64,000 nucleotides of DNA from Halomonas sp. THAF5a (lineage in GTDB: Bacteria > Pseudomonadota > Gammaproteobacteria > Pseudomonadales > Halomonadaceae), in contig NZ_CP045417.1 in NCBI RefSeq assembly GCF_009363755.1, positions 868,001 through 932,000 on the forward strand, written 5' to 3'. A program made the position numbers and the translations under genes. A model generated the notes under the pieces. That model made no database searches, was not told the DNA's origin, and saw nothing but the letters and a program-made list of their open reading frames with translations. Shown here piece by piece: positions 1-8,823 of this stretch (positions are counted from its first letter, which is position 1; every line of letters starts with the position of its first letter).

Positions 1-334
1 ACCGACCATGCGAGTGATCTCCGAGATGATAATGAGAATAAGCTAGCTTGCGGCAACTAACCCTGCAACCTCACCCAGAGTTACATCGCTTCGACACTGG
101 CAGCAGCTGAACGGTTGGCTATTGGAAGACTTCTTGGCCTGGCTGATAGTGTTCCCCGAGCGTACGCCGTGCTGCCGTTGCACCGGGCAGAGTGTCTTGG
201 TGCTGGAGATGGTCATTACCTTCGAACGGGTGACCGGTTAGCAGGTGCCGTATCGCATTGCCCCGCGCCGCGAGGGCGATCTTGCCGTCCTCTGGGCCGA
301 CGCAGCCAAGGCCGAGCTGGCACACCGTGCGCGG
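1..334. other. Window start, no supported gene
   Basis: This stretch lies beyond the 3' end of sbcC. Short open frames exist on both strands but none has a ribosome binding site, a recognisable domain or the codon bias of the neighbouring genes. A plus-strand frame with a Cys-rich patch ends in a stop near 239. It could be the remnant of a gene whose body lies outside the window, but nothing supports a specific identity. Confidence 0.5.
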
Positions 335-3300
335 CTAGTGGCCAACCAGCTTCGCCCGACTGGTGCCGTTGCCGAGCGGCTCCACCTGGATCTGCACCGG
401 GATGCGTTCGTGCATCTCCTGCACGTGGGAGATCACGCCCACCCGGCGGCCCAGCGCCTGTAGGCCGTCCAGTGCCTCCATGGCCAGCGCCAGGGATTGC
501 GGGTCGAGGCTGCCGAAGCCCTCGTCGATGAACAGCGATTCGATGGTGAGCTCGCCGGAGGCCATGGAGGCGAGCCCCAGTGCCAGGGCCAGCGAGACCA
601 GGAAGGTCTCGCCGCCGGAGAGCGAGTGCACCGAGCGGCGCTCGTCGCCCATGTCGACGTCCACCACCAGCAGGCCCAGGGGGCTGCCGCCCCGCACCAG
701 CCGGTAGCGGCGGCTAAGGCCGCTCAGGTGCGCGTTGGCGTGCTCCAGCAGCTGCTCGAGGTTGTAGGCCTGGGCGATGCGCCGGAAGGCCTTGCCGTCG
801 GCGGAGCCGATCAGCTCGCTGATCTGGCCCCAGCGGCGGAACTCGGCCTGGGCGGCCTCCAGCTCGGCCTGGCCGGCCTTGCGCCGCGCCCGCTTGCGAT
901 CGTCATCGCTCAGGGCGAAGGCGGCGGCGTCGCGGGCTTGCTGGGCCTCGTCCAGGCGCGGGGCCAGGTCGGCCTGGGCCTCTTCCAGGGCCTCCCGACG
1001 GCGGCGCAGCTCGTCGGCCACGGCGTCGCCGAGCAGCGCCTTGTCGCGGTCGTCTTCGCGACTCACTTCCTCGGTCTCCTCGATCAGGCCTTGGTCGCGG
1101 CGATGGCGCAGCAGGGCGTCGCGGCGCTCGGTGAGGGTGGCGGCGGCGCGCTGGTGGGCCTGGTCGGCGGCCTCGATCTGCCGCTCCTCGTCTAGGGCCG
1201 CCTCGTCGGACTGGGCGAGCAGCCGCGTGAGGGTGGCGTCGGTCAGCTCGGGGTGCGCCGCGCGCCAGTCGGCAAGCTCCCGGGCGAGGGTGTCGCGCTC
1301 CCGGTGAAGCCCCTCGAGCCGCTCGGCCTCGTGCTCGACCCGCTGGGCGAGGCGCTGCTGCGCCTGCTGGGCCGCGTGCCAACGCGCCTGGGCGGCGTCG
1401 CGGGCCTGGCGGGCCTGCTCCTGGCGAGCGTCGAGGTGCTGCTGCCAGGCGTCCGGCGAGGCGTGCTCGCCGAGCCGGGCGGCGAGTCCGCGGGCGAGTG
1501 TCTCGCGTTCGTCGCGCAGCGGCGGCAGCCGCTCGTCCAGCTCGGCCAGGGCCGTGTCGGCATGCTGCCTCTCGGCTTCCAGGCGCGCCAGGGCGACATG
1601 GCCCTCCTGCAGCGCCTGCTCCAGCGGGGCGAGCTCGGCCTCGGCCCGGGCCAGCTCGTCCAGGCGCTCTCGCGCCTCGCGGCGGCGGGTCTCGCTCGCC
1701 TCGCGCTCGGCCTCGAGCCACTCCTTCCGCTCGCTCGCATCATTGGCGGCGAGCTCGTGCTGGAGGGGATGCGCCTCCAGGGCCTCCCGGGCGGCGTCGC
1801 GCTGCCGCTCGGCCGTTTCATTGTCCTGCCGGTGGCGGGCGAGGGCGGCCTCCACGGCGCGATACTCGCCGAAAAGCTCGTCGCGTTTCTTCTGGGCCGC
1901 GTCGCGCGCCTCGCGAGCCGCGTCGAGCTGGCGGGTTTCCTCCGCCTCCTGGGCCTCGAGCTGGGCGGCCTCCGGCGTGGCCGGCGGGTGCTGCCGCCAG
2001 GGGTGATCGTGACCGCCACACACCGGGCAGGGCTCGCCCTCGACGAGGGCCTCGCGCAGCCGCGCCACGCTCTCGCTGCGCACGGCGCGGCTGCGATCGA
2101 TCAGCGCGCCGACGCTGTCGAGGTGGACCTGTGCGCGGTCCAGGGCCTGGCGGGCGCTCTGGCCTTCGGTCAGCAGCGTGTTCCTGCGGGTCTCGTCGTC
2201 GCCGAGCCGGCGGGTGAGTTGGGCAAGCTCCTGCTCCGCACGGCCAAGCTCCTGCCAGCGACTGGCGAGCTCGCCCAGCGCCAGGTGGCGCCGGGCCGCC
2301 TGGTCGTGTTCTTGCTGAGCGGCCTGGCGAGCGGCATCGAGGCGAGGGTGAGTGCCCACCAACCGCTCGAGGGTCGAGCGCCAGTCGTCGCGCTGTCGCT
2401 GACGCGCCTGCTGGGCCTCGCTGGCCGAGCGGTGCGCCTGGCCCAGCCGCTCGGCCTCGGCCTGATGCCGGCTGCGGGCCGCCTCCAGGTCGGCGAGCTG
2501 CTTCTCGTGGGTGGCAAGGCGCTGGGCCTCCTCCCGGGCCTCGCGCAGGGCGGGCTCGGCCTCGCGGCGCGCCGCGGTGGCCTCGGTCAGGGCGCGCTCG
2601 CGGGCATCAAGGGCCTCGCGGGCCTCGGCCTGCTCGCGCTCGGCGTCGGTGAGCGCTCGCTTTGTCTCGGCGTGGCTCGTTTCCAGACCGGCGATCTCGT
2701 CGGGCAGGGCGGCCCGGCGGGCCAGCGCATGGCGCTGCGGGGCGATCAACCGGCGCCACTCGCGGTCGGCGCGCGCCTCGGCCAGCGCCTGCCAGTCGGC
2801 CTCGGCGCTCTGCTGTTGGGCCAGGCCCTGGCGATAGGCCTCGTGCAGCCGGGCATCGTCGTCGTGCCAGCGGCACCGGGCCTGGAGCGATGTGGCCTGG
2901 CCCTGCAGGTCAGTGAGCGCTCGCTGGGTGGCCTCAGCCGCCTGCTCCAGTTCGGCCCGGGCCTCGGGCTCGGCGGGCCGGTCGTCGGCGAGCCTGGCCT
3001 CCAGCGCCTCGACGGCCTTCCTGGCGGTGCTCGCGCGCCGGTAGGCGGCCATGGAGATCGCCGAGTACTCGGCGGTGCCGGTGAGGCGCTCGAGCAGGTC
3101 GCTGCGTTCGTTGTCGTCGGCCTGGAGGAAGGCGGCGAACTCGCTCTGGGCGAGCAGCACGGCGCGGGTGAACTGGTCGAAGGTGAGCCCCAGGCGCTCC
3201 GGCAGCAGGCGCTCGAACTCGCGCTTCTGGGTGGTGAGCAGGCGGTCGTCGTCGAGGTCGCGCAGCGACTGCTCGGCCTTCTGCAGCTTGCCGGCGACCT

Positions 3301-3661
3301 TCTCCCGGGCGCGGCGCACCGCCCAGCGGGCGCGGTAGCGCCGCCCGTCGCGGCCCATGAAGTCCACCTCGGCGTAGCCGCTCGCCGTGCCGCGGCGCAG
3401 CAGGGTGCGCGGGTCGCTGGTGGTCAGGGTGGAGTCCGGAGTGTCGTCGACCTGGCTGTCCCGGGCCGGCGCCTGGCGCAGCCGCGGCGTGCCGCCGTAG
3501 AGCGCCAGGCAGAGCGCATCGAGCAGGGTGCTCTTGCCGGCGCCGGTGGGGCCGGTGATGGCGAAGAGGCCGGCATCGCACAGCGGCGCGGCGGTGAAGT
3601 CCAGCGCGAGCGGGCCGGGCAGCGAGGCGAGGTTCTCCAGACGCAGGGCGAGGATCCTCAT
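335..3661 (-). CDS. sbcC: SbcC, ATPase subunit of the SbcCD nuclease
   Basis: Rad50-like SMC-type ATPase that with SbcD cleaves DNA hairpins and processes double-strand ends in the cytoplasm. The 1108-residue protein has an N-terminal Walker A (GPTGAGKST, residues 37-45), two very long Ala/Glu/Arg-rich coiled coils, a central zinc hook (CPVC, near residue 545), an ABC signature (SLSGGE, near residue 1005) and a C-terminal Walker B (FIDEGFGSLD). The length fits the family. The ATG overlaps the sbcD stop by four bases (ATGA), so the two are translationally coupled in one operon. The coiled-coil codons are so GC-rich that long antisense frames appear opposite; these are shadows. Confidence 0.96.
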   Translation of the reverse strand: MRILALRLENLASLPGPLALDFTAAPLCDAGLFAITGPTGAGKSTLLDALCLALYGGTPRLRQAPARDSQVDDTPDSTLTTSDPRTLLRRGTASGYAEVDFMGRDGRRYRARWAVRRAREKVAGKLQKAEQSLRDLDDDRLLTTQKREFERLLPERLGLTFDQFTRAVLLAQSEFAAFLQADDNERSDLLERLTGTAEYSAISMAAYRRASTARKAVEALEARLADDRPAEPEARAELEQAAEATQRALTDLQGQATSLQARCRWHDDDARLHEAYRQGLAQQQSAEADWQALAEARADREWRRLIAPQRHALARRAALPDEIAGLETSHAETKRALTDAEREQAEAREALDARERALTEATAARREAEPALREAREEAQRLATHEKQLADLEAARSRHQAEAERLGQAHRSASEAQQARQRQRDDWRSTLERLVGTHPRLDAARQAAQQEHDQAARRHLALGELASRWQELGRAEQELAQLTRRLGDDETRRNTLLTEGQSARQALDRAQVHLDSVGALIDRSRAVRSESVARLREALVEGEPCPVCGGHDHPWRQHPPATPEAAQLEAQEAEETRQLDAAREARDAAQKKRDELFGEYRAVEAALARHRQDNETAERQRDAAREALEAHPLQHELAANDASERKEWLEAEREASETRRREARERLDELARAEAELAPLEQALQEGHVALARLEAERQHADTALAELDERLPPLRDERETLARGLAARLGEHASPDAWQQHLDARQEQARQARDAAQARWHAAQQAQQRLAQRVEHEAERLEGLHRERDTLARELADWRAAHPELTDATLTRLLAQSDEAALDEERQIEAADQAHQRAAATLTERRDALLRHRRDQGLIEETEEVSREDDRDKALLGDAVADELRRRREALEEAQADLAPRLDEAQQARDAAAFALSDDDRKRARRKAGQAELEAAQAEFRRWGQISELIGSADGKAFRRIAQAYNLEQLLEHANAHLSGLSRRYRLVRGGSPLGLLVVDVDMGDERRSVHSLSGGETFLVSLALALGLASMASGELTIESLFIDEGFGSLDPQSLALAMEALDGLQALGRRVGVISHVQEMHERIPVQIQVEPLGNGTSRAKLVGH

Positions 3662-4926
3662 GACGTTACCTCCTCGTCGCCGTCGAGCACGTCCTGGCAG
3701 AGCCGGTCGAAGTCGGCGAGCACGTCCGCCTCCGGCGGCTCGCCCCAGCGGTCGGCCCAGGTGCGCTCGAAGAGCTTGCGCGGGCCGAGGCTCTCCAGGT
3801 CGATGCGGGCGGGGGCATCCTCGCCCTCGACCCGGGGCAGGCGACGCTCGAGGCGCAGCAGGCGCAGCGCCTTGCCCTCGAGCGCCGCCTCCACCCGGGC
3901 CCGCAGGTCGGGCATCGGGGCCTCGAGTTCGACGCGCACCTCCAGCCAGGGCCAGCGGTCCCTTGGTTGCTCTGGATCGTCCTCGAGGGCCTCGAGCTCG
4001 GCCAGCACCCGCTCCAGCGGCGCGGGGCCGACGCGGTGCATGGCCACCGGGCGGGGCACGGGGAGCGCCTCGGTGGTGGCCAGGGCCTCGCCCTCGAGCA
4101 CCACCTCGACCACCTGATGCGGATAGCTGACCTCGCTGAAGTCCAGCGGCAGGGGGCTGCCGCTGTAGCGAATGCGCGCCTCGCCGACCTGCTGGGCGCG
4201 GTGCAGGTGGCCAAGCGCCACGTAGGCGATGTCGTCCGGGAAGAGGGCGGCGGAGATCGACTCCTCGCCGCCGATGACGATGGGCCGTTCGCTCGCCTCT
4301 GAGACGGCGGCGCCGTGCAGGTGGGCGTGGCTCATCGCCACCAGCGCCTGGCCGGGCTCGCGACGGGCGCGGGCGGCCTCGATCAGCCGGGTGTGCACGC
4401 GGTTGATGCCGGTGACGTAGTCGTTGGGCGCGCCGTCGTCCTCGTCATCGCCCATGTCGGCGCGCATGCCGGCGCCGGTCACCTCGGCGGGTCGCAGGAA
4501 GGGCAGCGCCAGGCACCAGGCACGGGTCGCGCCTTCGGCGTCGGTGAGCGGCACCAGCAGCCGCTCGGCATCGAGGTCGCCGTCGTCCTGCCAGTAGACC
4601 CGGCCCAGGGCGTGGGTGTTGAGCCTTCGCATCAGCGGGGCGGGCAGCTCGATGCGGTTGCCGCTGTCGTGGTTGCCGGCGATCAGCACGATCTCGAGGC
4701 CCGGCAGGCGCCGGTGGGCGTCGACGATGAAGTCGTAGAGCAGCGCCTGGGCGGCGAGCGACGGGTTGACCACGTCGAAGATGTCGCCGGCCACCAGCAG
4801 GGCGTCGGCGTCGCGCTCGACCAGAGTATCGAGTAGCCAGGTGAGGAAGGCGCGGTGCTCGGCGTGGCGCTCCTGGCCGTGGAAGCTCTGGCCCAGGTGC
4901 CAGTCGGCGGTGTGGATCAGTCTCAA
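3658..4926 (-). CDS. sbcD: SbcD, nuclease subunit of SbcCD
   Basis: Mre11-like metallophosphoesterase, the catalytic partner of SbcC. The 422-residue protein begins with the metal-binding motif DWHLG (residues 8-12) and then carries GDIFD, GNHDS, a SHAHLHG segment and GHLHRAQ, the ordered phosphoesterase motifs that bind two manganese ions. It is the first gene of a two-gene operon with sbcC and is divergent from the endonuclease V gene, with about 78 bases between them. Nothing looks truncated. Confidence 0.96.
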   Translation of the reverse strand: MRLIHTADWHLGQSFHGQERHAEHRAFLTWLLDTLVERDADALLVAGDIFDVVNPSLAAQALLYDFIVDAHRRLPGLEIVLIAGNHDSGNRIELPAPLMRRLNTHALGRVYWQDDGDLDAERLLVPLTDAEGATRAWCLALPFLRPAEVTGAGMRADMGDDEDDGAPNDYVTGINRVHTRLIEAARARREPGQALVAMSHAHLHGAAVSEASERPIVIGGEESISAALFPDDIAYVALGHLHRAQQVGEARIRYSGSPLPLDFSEVSYPHQVVEVVLEGEALATTEALPVPRPVAMHRVGPAPLERVLAELEALEDDPEQPRDRWPWLEVRVELEAPMPDLRARVEAALEGKALRLLRLERRLPRVEGEDAPARIDLESLGPRKLFERTWADRWGEPPEADVLADFDRLCQDVLDGDEEVTS

Positions 4927-5004
4927 GGTCGGCTCCCCGGTGGTCCGTCACGCGGCAAAAGCCGTAGTCTAACCCGAGCGATGCCGACACTTCAGGGAGC
5001 CCCG

Positions 5005-5706
5005 ATGCCCGACACCCCCTTGCACGACTGGAACCTCGCTTCGCGGGAGGCCATCGCCCTGCAGAAGCGCCTGGCGGGATGCGTGGAGCGGGAGGATCGC
5101 CTGGACCCGGTGCGCCACCTCGCCGGCGTGGACATCGGCTTCGAGCAGGACGGGGCGATCACCCGGGCCGCGGTGGTAGTGCTGGCCTGGCCGCCGGCGG
5201 CCGAGGGCACCTTCACGGTGGTTGAGCGGGTGGTGCATCGCGAGCCGACCCGCATGCCCTACGTGCCGGGGCTGCTGTCGTTTCGCGAGGTGCCGGCGGC
5301 GCTCGGTGCCTTCGAGAAGCTCACCACCCGGCCGCAGCTTGCCATGGTCGACGGCCAGGGCATCGCCCATCCGCGGCGGATCGGGGTGGCCAGCCACCTG
5401 GGGCTGTGGCTCGACCTGCCGACCATCGGCGTGGCCAAGACGCGGCTCTGCGGCCGCCACGACGAGCCCGGCCCCGCGCGAGGCGACTGGACGCCGCTGG
5501 TGGACGGCCCGGACGACGAGACGATCGGCGCGGTGCTGCGCTCGCGGGCGAAGGTGAAGCCGATCTTCGTCTCGCCGGGGCATCGGGTGTCGCTGGCCAC
5601 CGCGCTCGACTGGGTGGTGGCCTGCCTGGGGCGCACCAAGCTGCCGGAACCGACGCGGCTGGCCGATCGGCTCGCTTCGCGGCGTGACTTCAAGAAAGGG
5701 AAGTGA
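5005..5706 (+). CDS. nfi: Endonuclease V (deoxyinosine 3' endonuclease)
   Basis: Repair nuclease that nicks DNA at the second phosphodiester bond 3' of deoxyinosine. The 233-residue product shows the family motifs in order: the metal-binding Asp in AGVDIGF, PYVPGLLSFRE, the DGQGIAHPRRIGVASHLG block and GVAKTRLCG. I chose the ATG at 5005 because GGGAG lies seven bases upstream; an in-frame ATG at 4981 would add eight residues but has no good ribosome binding site. The gene stands alone, divergent from sbcDC, so three DNA repair genes sit together. About 200 bases without features follow it. Confidence 0.95.
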   Translation: MPDTPLHDWNLASREAIALQKRLAGCVEREDRLDPVRHLAGVDIGFEQDGAITRAAVVVLAWPPAAEGTFTVVERVVHREPTRMPYVPGLLSFREVPAALGAFEKLTTRPQLAMVDGQGIAHPRRIGVASHLGLWLDLPTIGVAKTRLCGRHDEPGPARGDWTPLVDGPDDETIGAVLRSRAKVKPIFVSPGHRVSLATALDWVVACLGRTKLPEPTRLADRLASRRDFKKGK

Positions 5707-5906
5707 CAAGAGGAGCCCGGTCTGCCGCCGACAGGTCTGCGAGAGGGCGCTGTAAACCCGTCCCTGGGCGCTACCGACGCCATCCATGGCGTAGGACCCT
5801 CTCTTCGACCTGTCCCCGGCTTATCACTGCGTCGTGGCACCGTGGCTTGCCAACGGCGGTCGGGCGGCGGACCATGGCGGCCCCTTTCCAGCCTGGATGA
5901 GCGCCC

Positions 5907-6455
5907 ATGACCGCCAATCGCCCCGATCCCCTCGCGGCCACCCGCGCCTGGGTGGAGACCTTCGTGGTCGCCCGCGACGTCTGCCCCTTCGCCGGCCGCG
6001 AGGTGGCCCGCGACAGCATCCGCACCGTGGCGGTGCCGGCCCGCGACCGCGAGGCGGCGCTGCTGGCGCTGTTCGACGAGTGCCGCCACCTGGAGGCGAA
6101 TCCCGAGGTGGAGACGACCCTGCTGGTGCTCACCGAGGGGCTCGAGGACTTCGACGATTACCTCGACCTGCTCGAGATCGCCGAGGCGCTGCTGGCCGAT
6201 CAGGGCTACGAGGGCACCTTCCAGCTGGCGAGCTTCCATCCGGACTACGTCTTCGCCGACGCCGAGCCGGACGATCCCGCCAACTTCACCAACCGCTCGC
6301 CCTGGCCGATGTGGCACCTGCTGCGCGAGGCGGGCCTGGAGCGGGCCCTCGCGCATCATCCCGACCCCGAGGGCATCCCCGCGCGCAACGTCGAGGCGAT
6401 GCGCGAGCTGGGCCATGAGGCGCTCGCCGAGGCGCTGGCCCGGCTGCGCGGCTAG
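5907..6455 (+). CDS. DUF1415 family protein
   Basis: The 182-residue protein matches the conserved DUF1415 family, common in gammaproteobacteria and of unknown function. Visible family features are CPFA near the N terminus, an acidic middle (LEDFDDYLDLL), and the diagnostic SFHPDYVFAD followed by NFTNRSPWPMWHLLRE. The N-terminal Cys and the His-Pro-Asp segment could form an active site, but that is inference. It is transcribed alone and converges on the aldo/keto reductase gene, with only about 50 bases between the two stops. Confidence 0.88.
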   Translation: MTANRPDPLAATRAWVETFVVARDVCPFAGREVARDSIRTVAVPARDREAALLALFDECRHLEANPEVETTLLVLTEGLEDFDDYLDLLEIAEALLADQGYEGTFQLASFHPDYVFADAEPDDPANFTNRSPWPMWHLLREAGLERALAHHPDPEGIPARNVEAMRELGHEALAEALARLRG

Positions 6456-6504
6456 GCTCCCGTCGCTCTTGCCGCCCGCCGCCCGTCGCTCGATAGGCCC
6501 GCGG

Positions 6505-7404
6505 CTAGACGATATCCAGCGGCGGCTTGAGGCTCGGCGGCGGGAAGGCGGCATCGAGGCGCGCGCGGCTCGCCTCGTCCAGCTCGACGCACAGGGCGGC
6601 GGCGTTCTGGGCCACGTGGTCGAGGCCGGTGGCCTTGGGGATGGCGATCACGTCCCGGGTGGCATCGCCTTGCTGGCCGCGGACGGGGCGGATCGCCCAG
6701 GCCAGCAGCAGCTGGGCCGGGGTGATGCCGAGCGCTGCGGCGATATCGGTCACCTCCGGGTGAGTGAGCAGGTCTCGGCGCAGCCCGCCGGCCTGGGCCA
6801 GCGGGCAGTAGGCCATGGTGGGGATGCCGTGCTTTCGCTGCCAGGGCAGCAGCGAGTGCTCGATGCCCCGGGAGCCCAGGTGGTAGAGCACCTGATTGAC
6901 CGCGCAGGCGTCGCCGCCGGGCAGGCTCGTGAGCGTGGCCATCTCGTCGACATCGAAGTTCGAGACCCCGAAGCGGCGGATCTTGCCCGCGTCGCGGAGC
7001 CGCTCGAAGGCCTCCAGGGTCTCCGCAAGCGGCACGCCGCCGGGCCAGTGCAGCAGGTAGAGGTCGAGGTGGTCGGTGCCCAGGCGCGCAAGGCTCGCCT
7101 CGCAGGCGGCGATGGCGCTGTCGCGCCCGGCGTTCCAGGGGTAGACCTTGGAGACCAGGAAGGCCTGGTCGCGGCGCCCCTGGAGGGCCTCGCCTACCAC
7201 CTCCTCGGCGCCGCCGTCGCCGTACATCTCGGCGGTGTCGATCAGGCGCAGGCCGCACGCCAGGCCGTGCTGCAGGGCGTGCACCTCGTCGCGGCGCGGG
7301 GCCAGCCCCTCGCCCATGAACCAGGTGCCCTGGCCGATGGCCGGCAGCGTGACGGCGGGCTCGTGGTCGGTCGCCGCGAGGGTGACGGAGGGCGTGCTCG
7401 ACAT
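6505..7404 (-). CDS. Aldo/keto reductase
   Basis: NADPH-dependent reductase of the aldo/keto reductase superfamily, 299 residues. The catalytic tetrad can be read in order: Asp and Tyr in IDTAEMYGDG, Lys in LVSKVYPWN, and His in LYLLHWPGG; the C-terminal IPKATGLDHVAQN is the usual cofactor 2'-phosphate loop. The ATG at 7404 follows a good AGGAG; longer frames upstream lack one. It is divergent from the OsmC gene, with 146 bases between. Substrate cannot be told from sequence; a general aldehyde detoxifier like the YeaE/DkgA types is plausible. Confidence 0.92.
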   Translation of the reverse strand: MSSTPSVTLAATDHEPAVTLPAIGQGTWFMGEGLAPRRDEVHALQHGLACGLRLIDTAEMYGDGGAEEVVGEALQGRRDQAFLVSKVYPWNAGRDSAIAACEASLARLGTDHLDLYLLHWPGGVPLAETLEAFERLRDAGKIRRFGVSNFDVDEMATLTSLPGGDACAVNQVLYHLGSRGIEHSLLPWQRKHGIPTMAYCPLAQAGGLRRDLLTHPEVTDIAAALGITPAQLLLAWAIRPVRGQQGDATRDVIAIPKATGLDHVAQNAAALCVELDEASRARLDAAFPPPSLKPPLDIV

Positions 7405-7550
7405 GGGATCTCCTGTTTCTGGAAGTGTTTTCCAATGATTCTGGTGGCACGCCGTCGACGATACCATCGTGCGGTGTGGCCACGGGCGGCCCTGCGGGGC
7501 TATGGTGTAGTGGCTTGCCTGATCGAACCCCTGACCGACGAGGAGAACAC

Positions 7551-7976
7551 ATGACCATCAAGAATACCGCGACCGCACAGTGGAAGGGCGGCCTGAAGGA
7601 TGGTGGCGGCAGCCTGTCCACCGGCAGCGGCACCCTGAAGGACGTCTCCTACGACTTCCGCAAGCGCTTCGAGGGCGCCGAGGGCACCAACCCCGAGGAG
7701 CTGATCGGGGCCGCCCACGCCGGCTGCTTCTCCATGGCGTTCTCGCTGGTGCTGGGCGAGGCCGGCTTCACGGCGGACAGCATCGACACCGAGGCGACCG
7801 TGACCCTGGACCCGGAGAGCCTCTCCGTGACCGCCGTGCACCTGGTCACCCGCGGCAAGGTGCCGGGCGCCGACCAGGCGGCCTTCGAGGAGGCGGCCAA
7901 CGGCGCCAAGGAGAACTGCCCGATCTCCAAGCTGCTGAACGCCGAGATCACCCTGGACGCCAAGCTCGAGAACTGA
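7551..7976 (+). CDS. OsmC family peroxiredoxin
   Basis: Thiol-dependent organic hydroperoxidase of the OsmC/Ohr family, 141 residues, cytoplasmic. The two redox cysteines are visible, one in AAHAGCFSMAFS and one in ENCPISKLL, together with the N-terminal Arg segment (DFRKRFEG) that shapes the active site. The sequence is closer to OsmC (osmotically inducible) than to Ohr. GAGGAG sits just before the ATG at 7551. It is divergent from the aldo/keto reductase gene, and both could serve stress defence. Confidence 0.93.
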   Translation: MTIKNTATAQWKGGLKDGGGSLSTGSGTLKDVSYDFRKRFEGAEGTNPEELIGAAHAGCFSMAFSLVLGEAGFTADSIDTEATVTLDPESLSVTAVHLVTRGKVPGADQAAFEEAANGAKENCPISKLLNAEITLDAKLEN

Positions 7977-8037
7977 GTCAAGGGGCAAGGGCCCGTCGCC
8001 ACGGCCGGTGTCAGCGGCGCGGTGGCGAATGAGGAAT

Positions 8038-8069
8038 GCAAGGGGGCCGCCTTCGGGCGGCCCCCTTGC
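8038..8069 (+). terminator. Hairpin after osmC
   Basis: A perfect 14-base-pair stem (GCAAGGGGGCCGCC and its complement) closed by a TTCG tetraloop lies about 60 bases after the OsmC stop. The 3' side lacks a strong T tract, but the stem reads the same from either strand, so it may serve both the OsmC gene and the converging C26 gene. Confidence 0.7.
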
Positions 8070-8106
8070 GTGTGGGCACGTGGGAGCGGATGGGCATGGG
8101 GCGCGC

Positions 8107-8823
8107 TCAGGTCGAGCCGGCGTCGGCCGTCTGGGGGGCGGGGCGTCGGACCCGACGGCGACGGGCGGCGTCCACCAGGGCGCGGATCAGGCGCTGCTGG
8201 GGGCGGTTGAAGATCAGCCATTCGGGGTGCCACTGCACGCCGATCAGGAAGTCGTGCTCCCGGGACTCGATGCCCTGCACCAGGCCGTCGCGGTCCCGGG
8301 CGACGATCTCGATGCCGCGACCGGTCTTCTGCACGGCCTGGTGATGCAGGCTGTTGATGCGGCACCAGGTGACCTCGAGGATGCGGTAGAGCTGGCTGTC
8401 GGCGACGATGTCCACGGTCTTGCGCGGCAGCACGGTGCGCCGGCGCTTGAGCCCCTCGTGGGTGGTGTAGATGTCCGGGTCGAGGGTGCCGCCCAGGTGC
8501 ACGTTGATCAGCTGGGCGCCGCGGCAGATCCCGAGCGTCGGCGTGCCCCGGGGGATGAAGCGTTCCAGCAGCTCCAGTTCCAGCTCGTCGCGCTGGGGGT
8601 CGACGCGCACGTCCAGGTGCATCTCTGCGTCGTAGAGGTGGGCCTGGATGTCGTCGCCGCCGCCGATGATCAGGCCGTCGAGGTGGTCGGGCACCGGGCG
8701 CGAGGGCGAGAGGCGCTGCGGCCGGCCGCCGTGGCGCCACACGGCGAACCAGTCAAACCACCAGGCGATCCGGCTCTTGGCGTCGGAGGTGGTGATGCCG
8801 ATCAGCGGGCGCGCCTGACTCAT
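8107..8823 (-). CDS. Class-I glutamine amidotransferase / C26 gamma-glutamyl hydrolase-like
   Basis: The 238-residue protein belongs to the peptidase C26 group, which includes PuuD (gamma-glutamyl-GABA hydrolase). The nucleophile is the Cys in LGICRGAQLIN and the catalytic His is in GVQWHPEWL, followed by the acidic partner. An oxyanion segment IIGGGDDI precedes it. It overlaps the upstream amidoligase gene by four bases (ATGA), so the two are one translational unit. That pairing suggests that it removes or supplies a gamma-glutamyl or amide group on the product of the amidoligase rather than acting in putrescine catabolism, since no puu genes are near. The C-terminal Arg-rich tail is unremarkable. 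Confidence 0.88.
   Translation of the reverse strand: MSQARPLIGITTSDAKSRIAWWFDWFAVWRHGGRPQRLSPSRPVPDHLDGLIIGGGDDIQAHLYDAEMHLDVRVDPQRDELELELLERFIPRGTPTLGICRGAQLINVHLGGTLDPDIYTTHEGLKRRRTVLPRKTVDIVADSQLYRILEVTWCRINSLHHQAVQKTGRGIEIVARDRDGLVQGIESREHDFLIGVQWHPEWLIFNRPQQRLIRALVDAARRRRVRRPAPQTADAGST

Noticed and set aside
1253..4117. A 954-residue open frame on the plus strand opposite sbcC and sbcD
   Set aside because: It is the antisense shadow of GC-rich coiled-coil coding sequence. Its composition is Gly/Leu/Ala/Arg-biased with no domains, and the true genes on the minus strand have complete family motifs.
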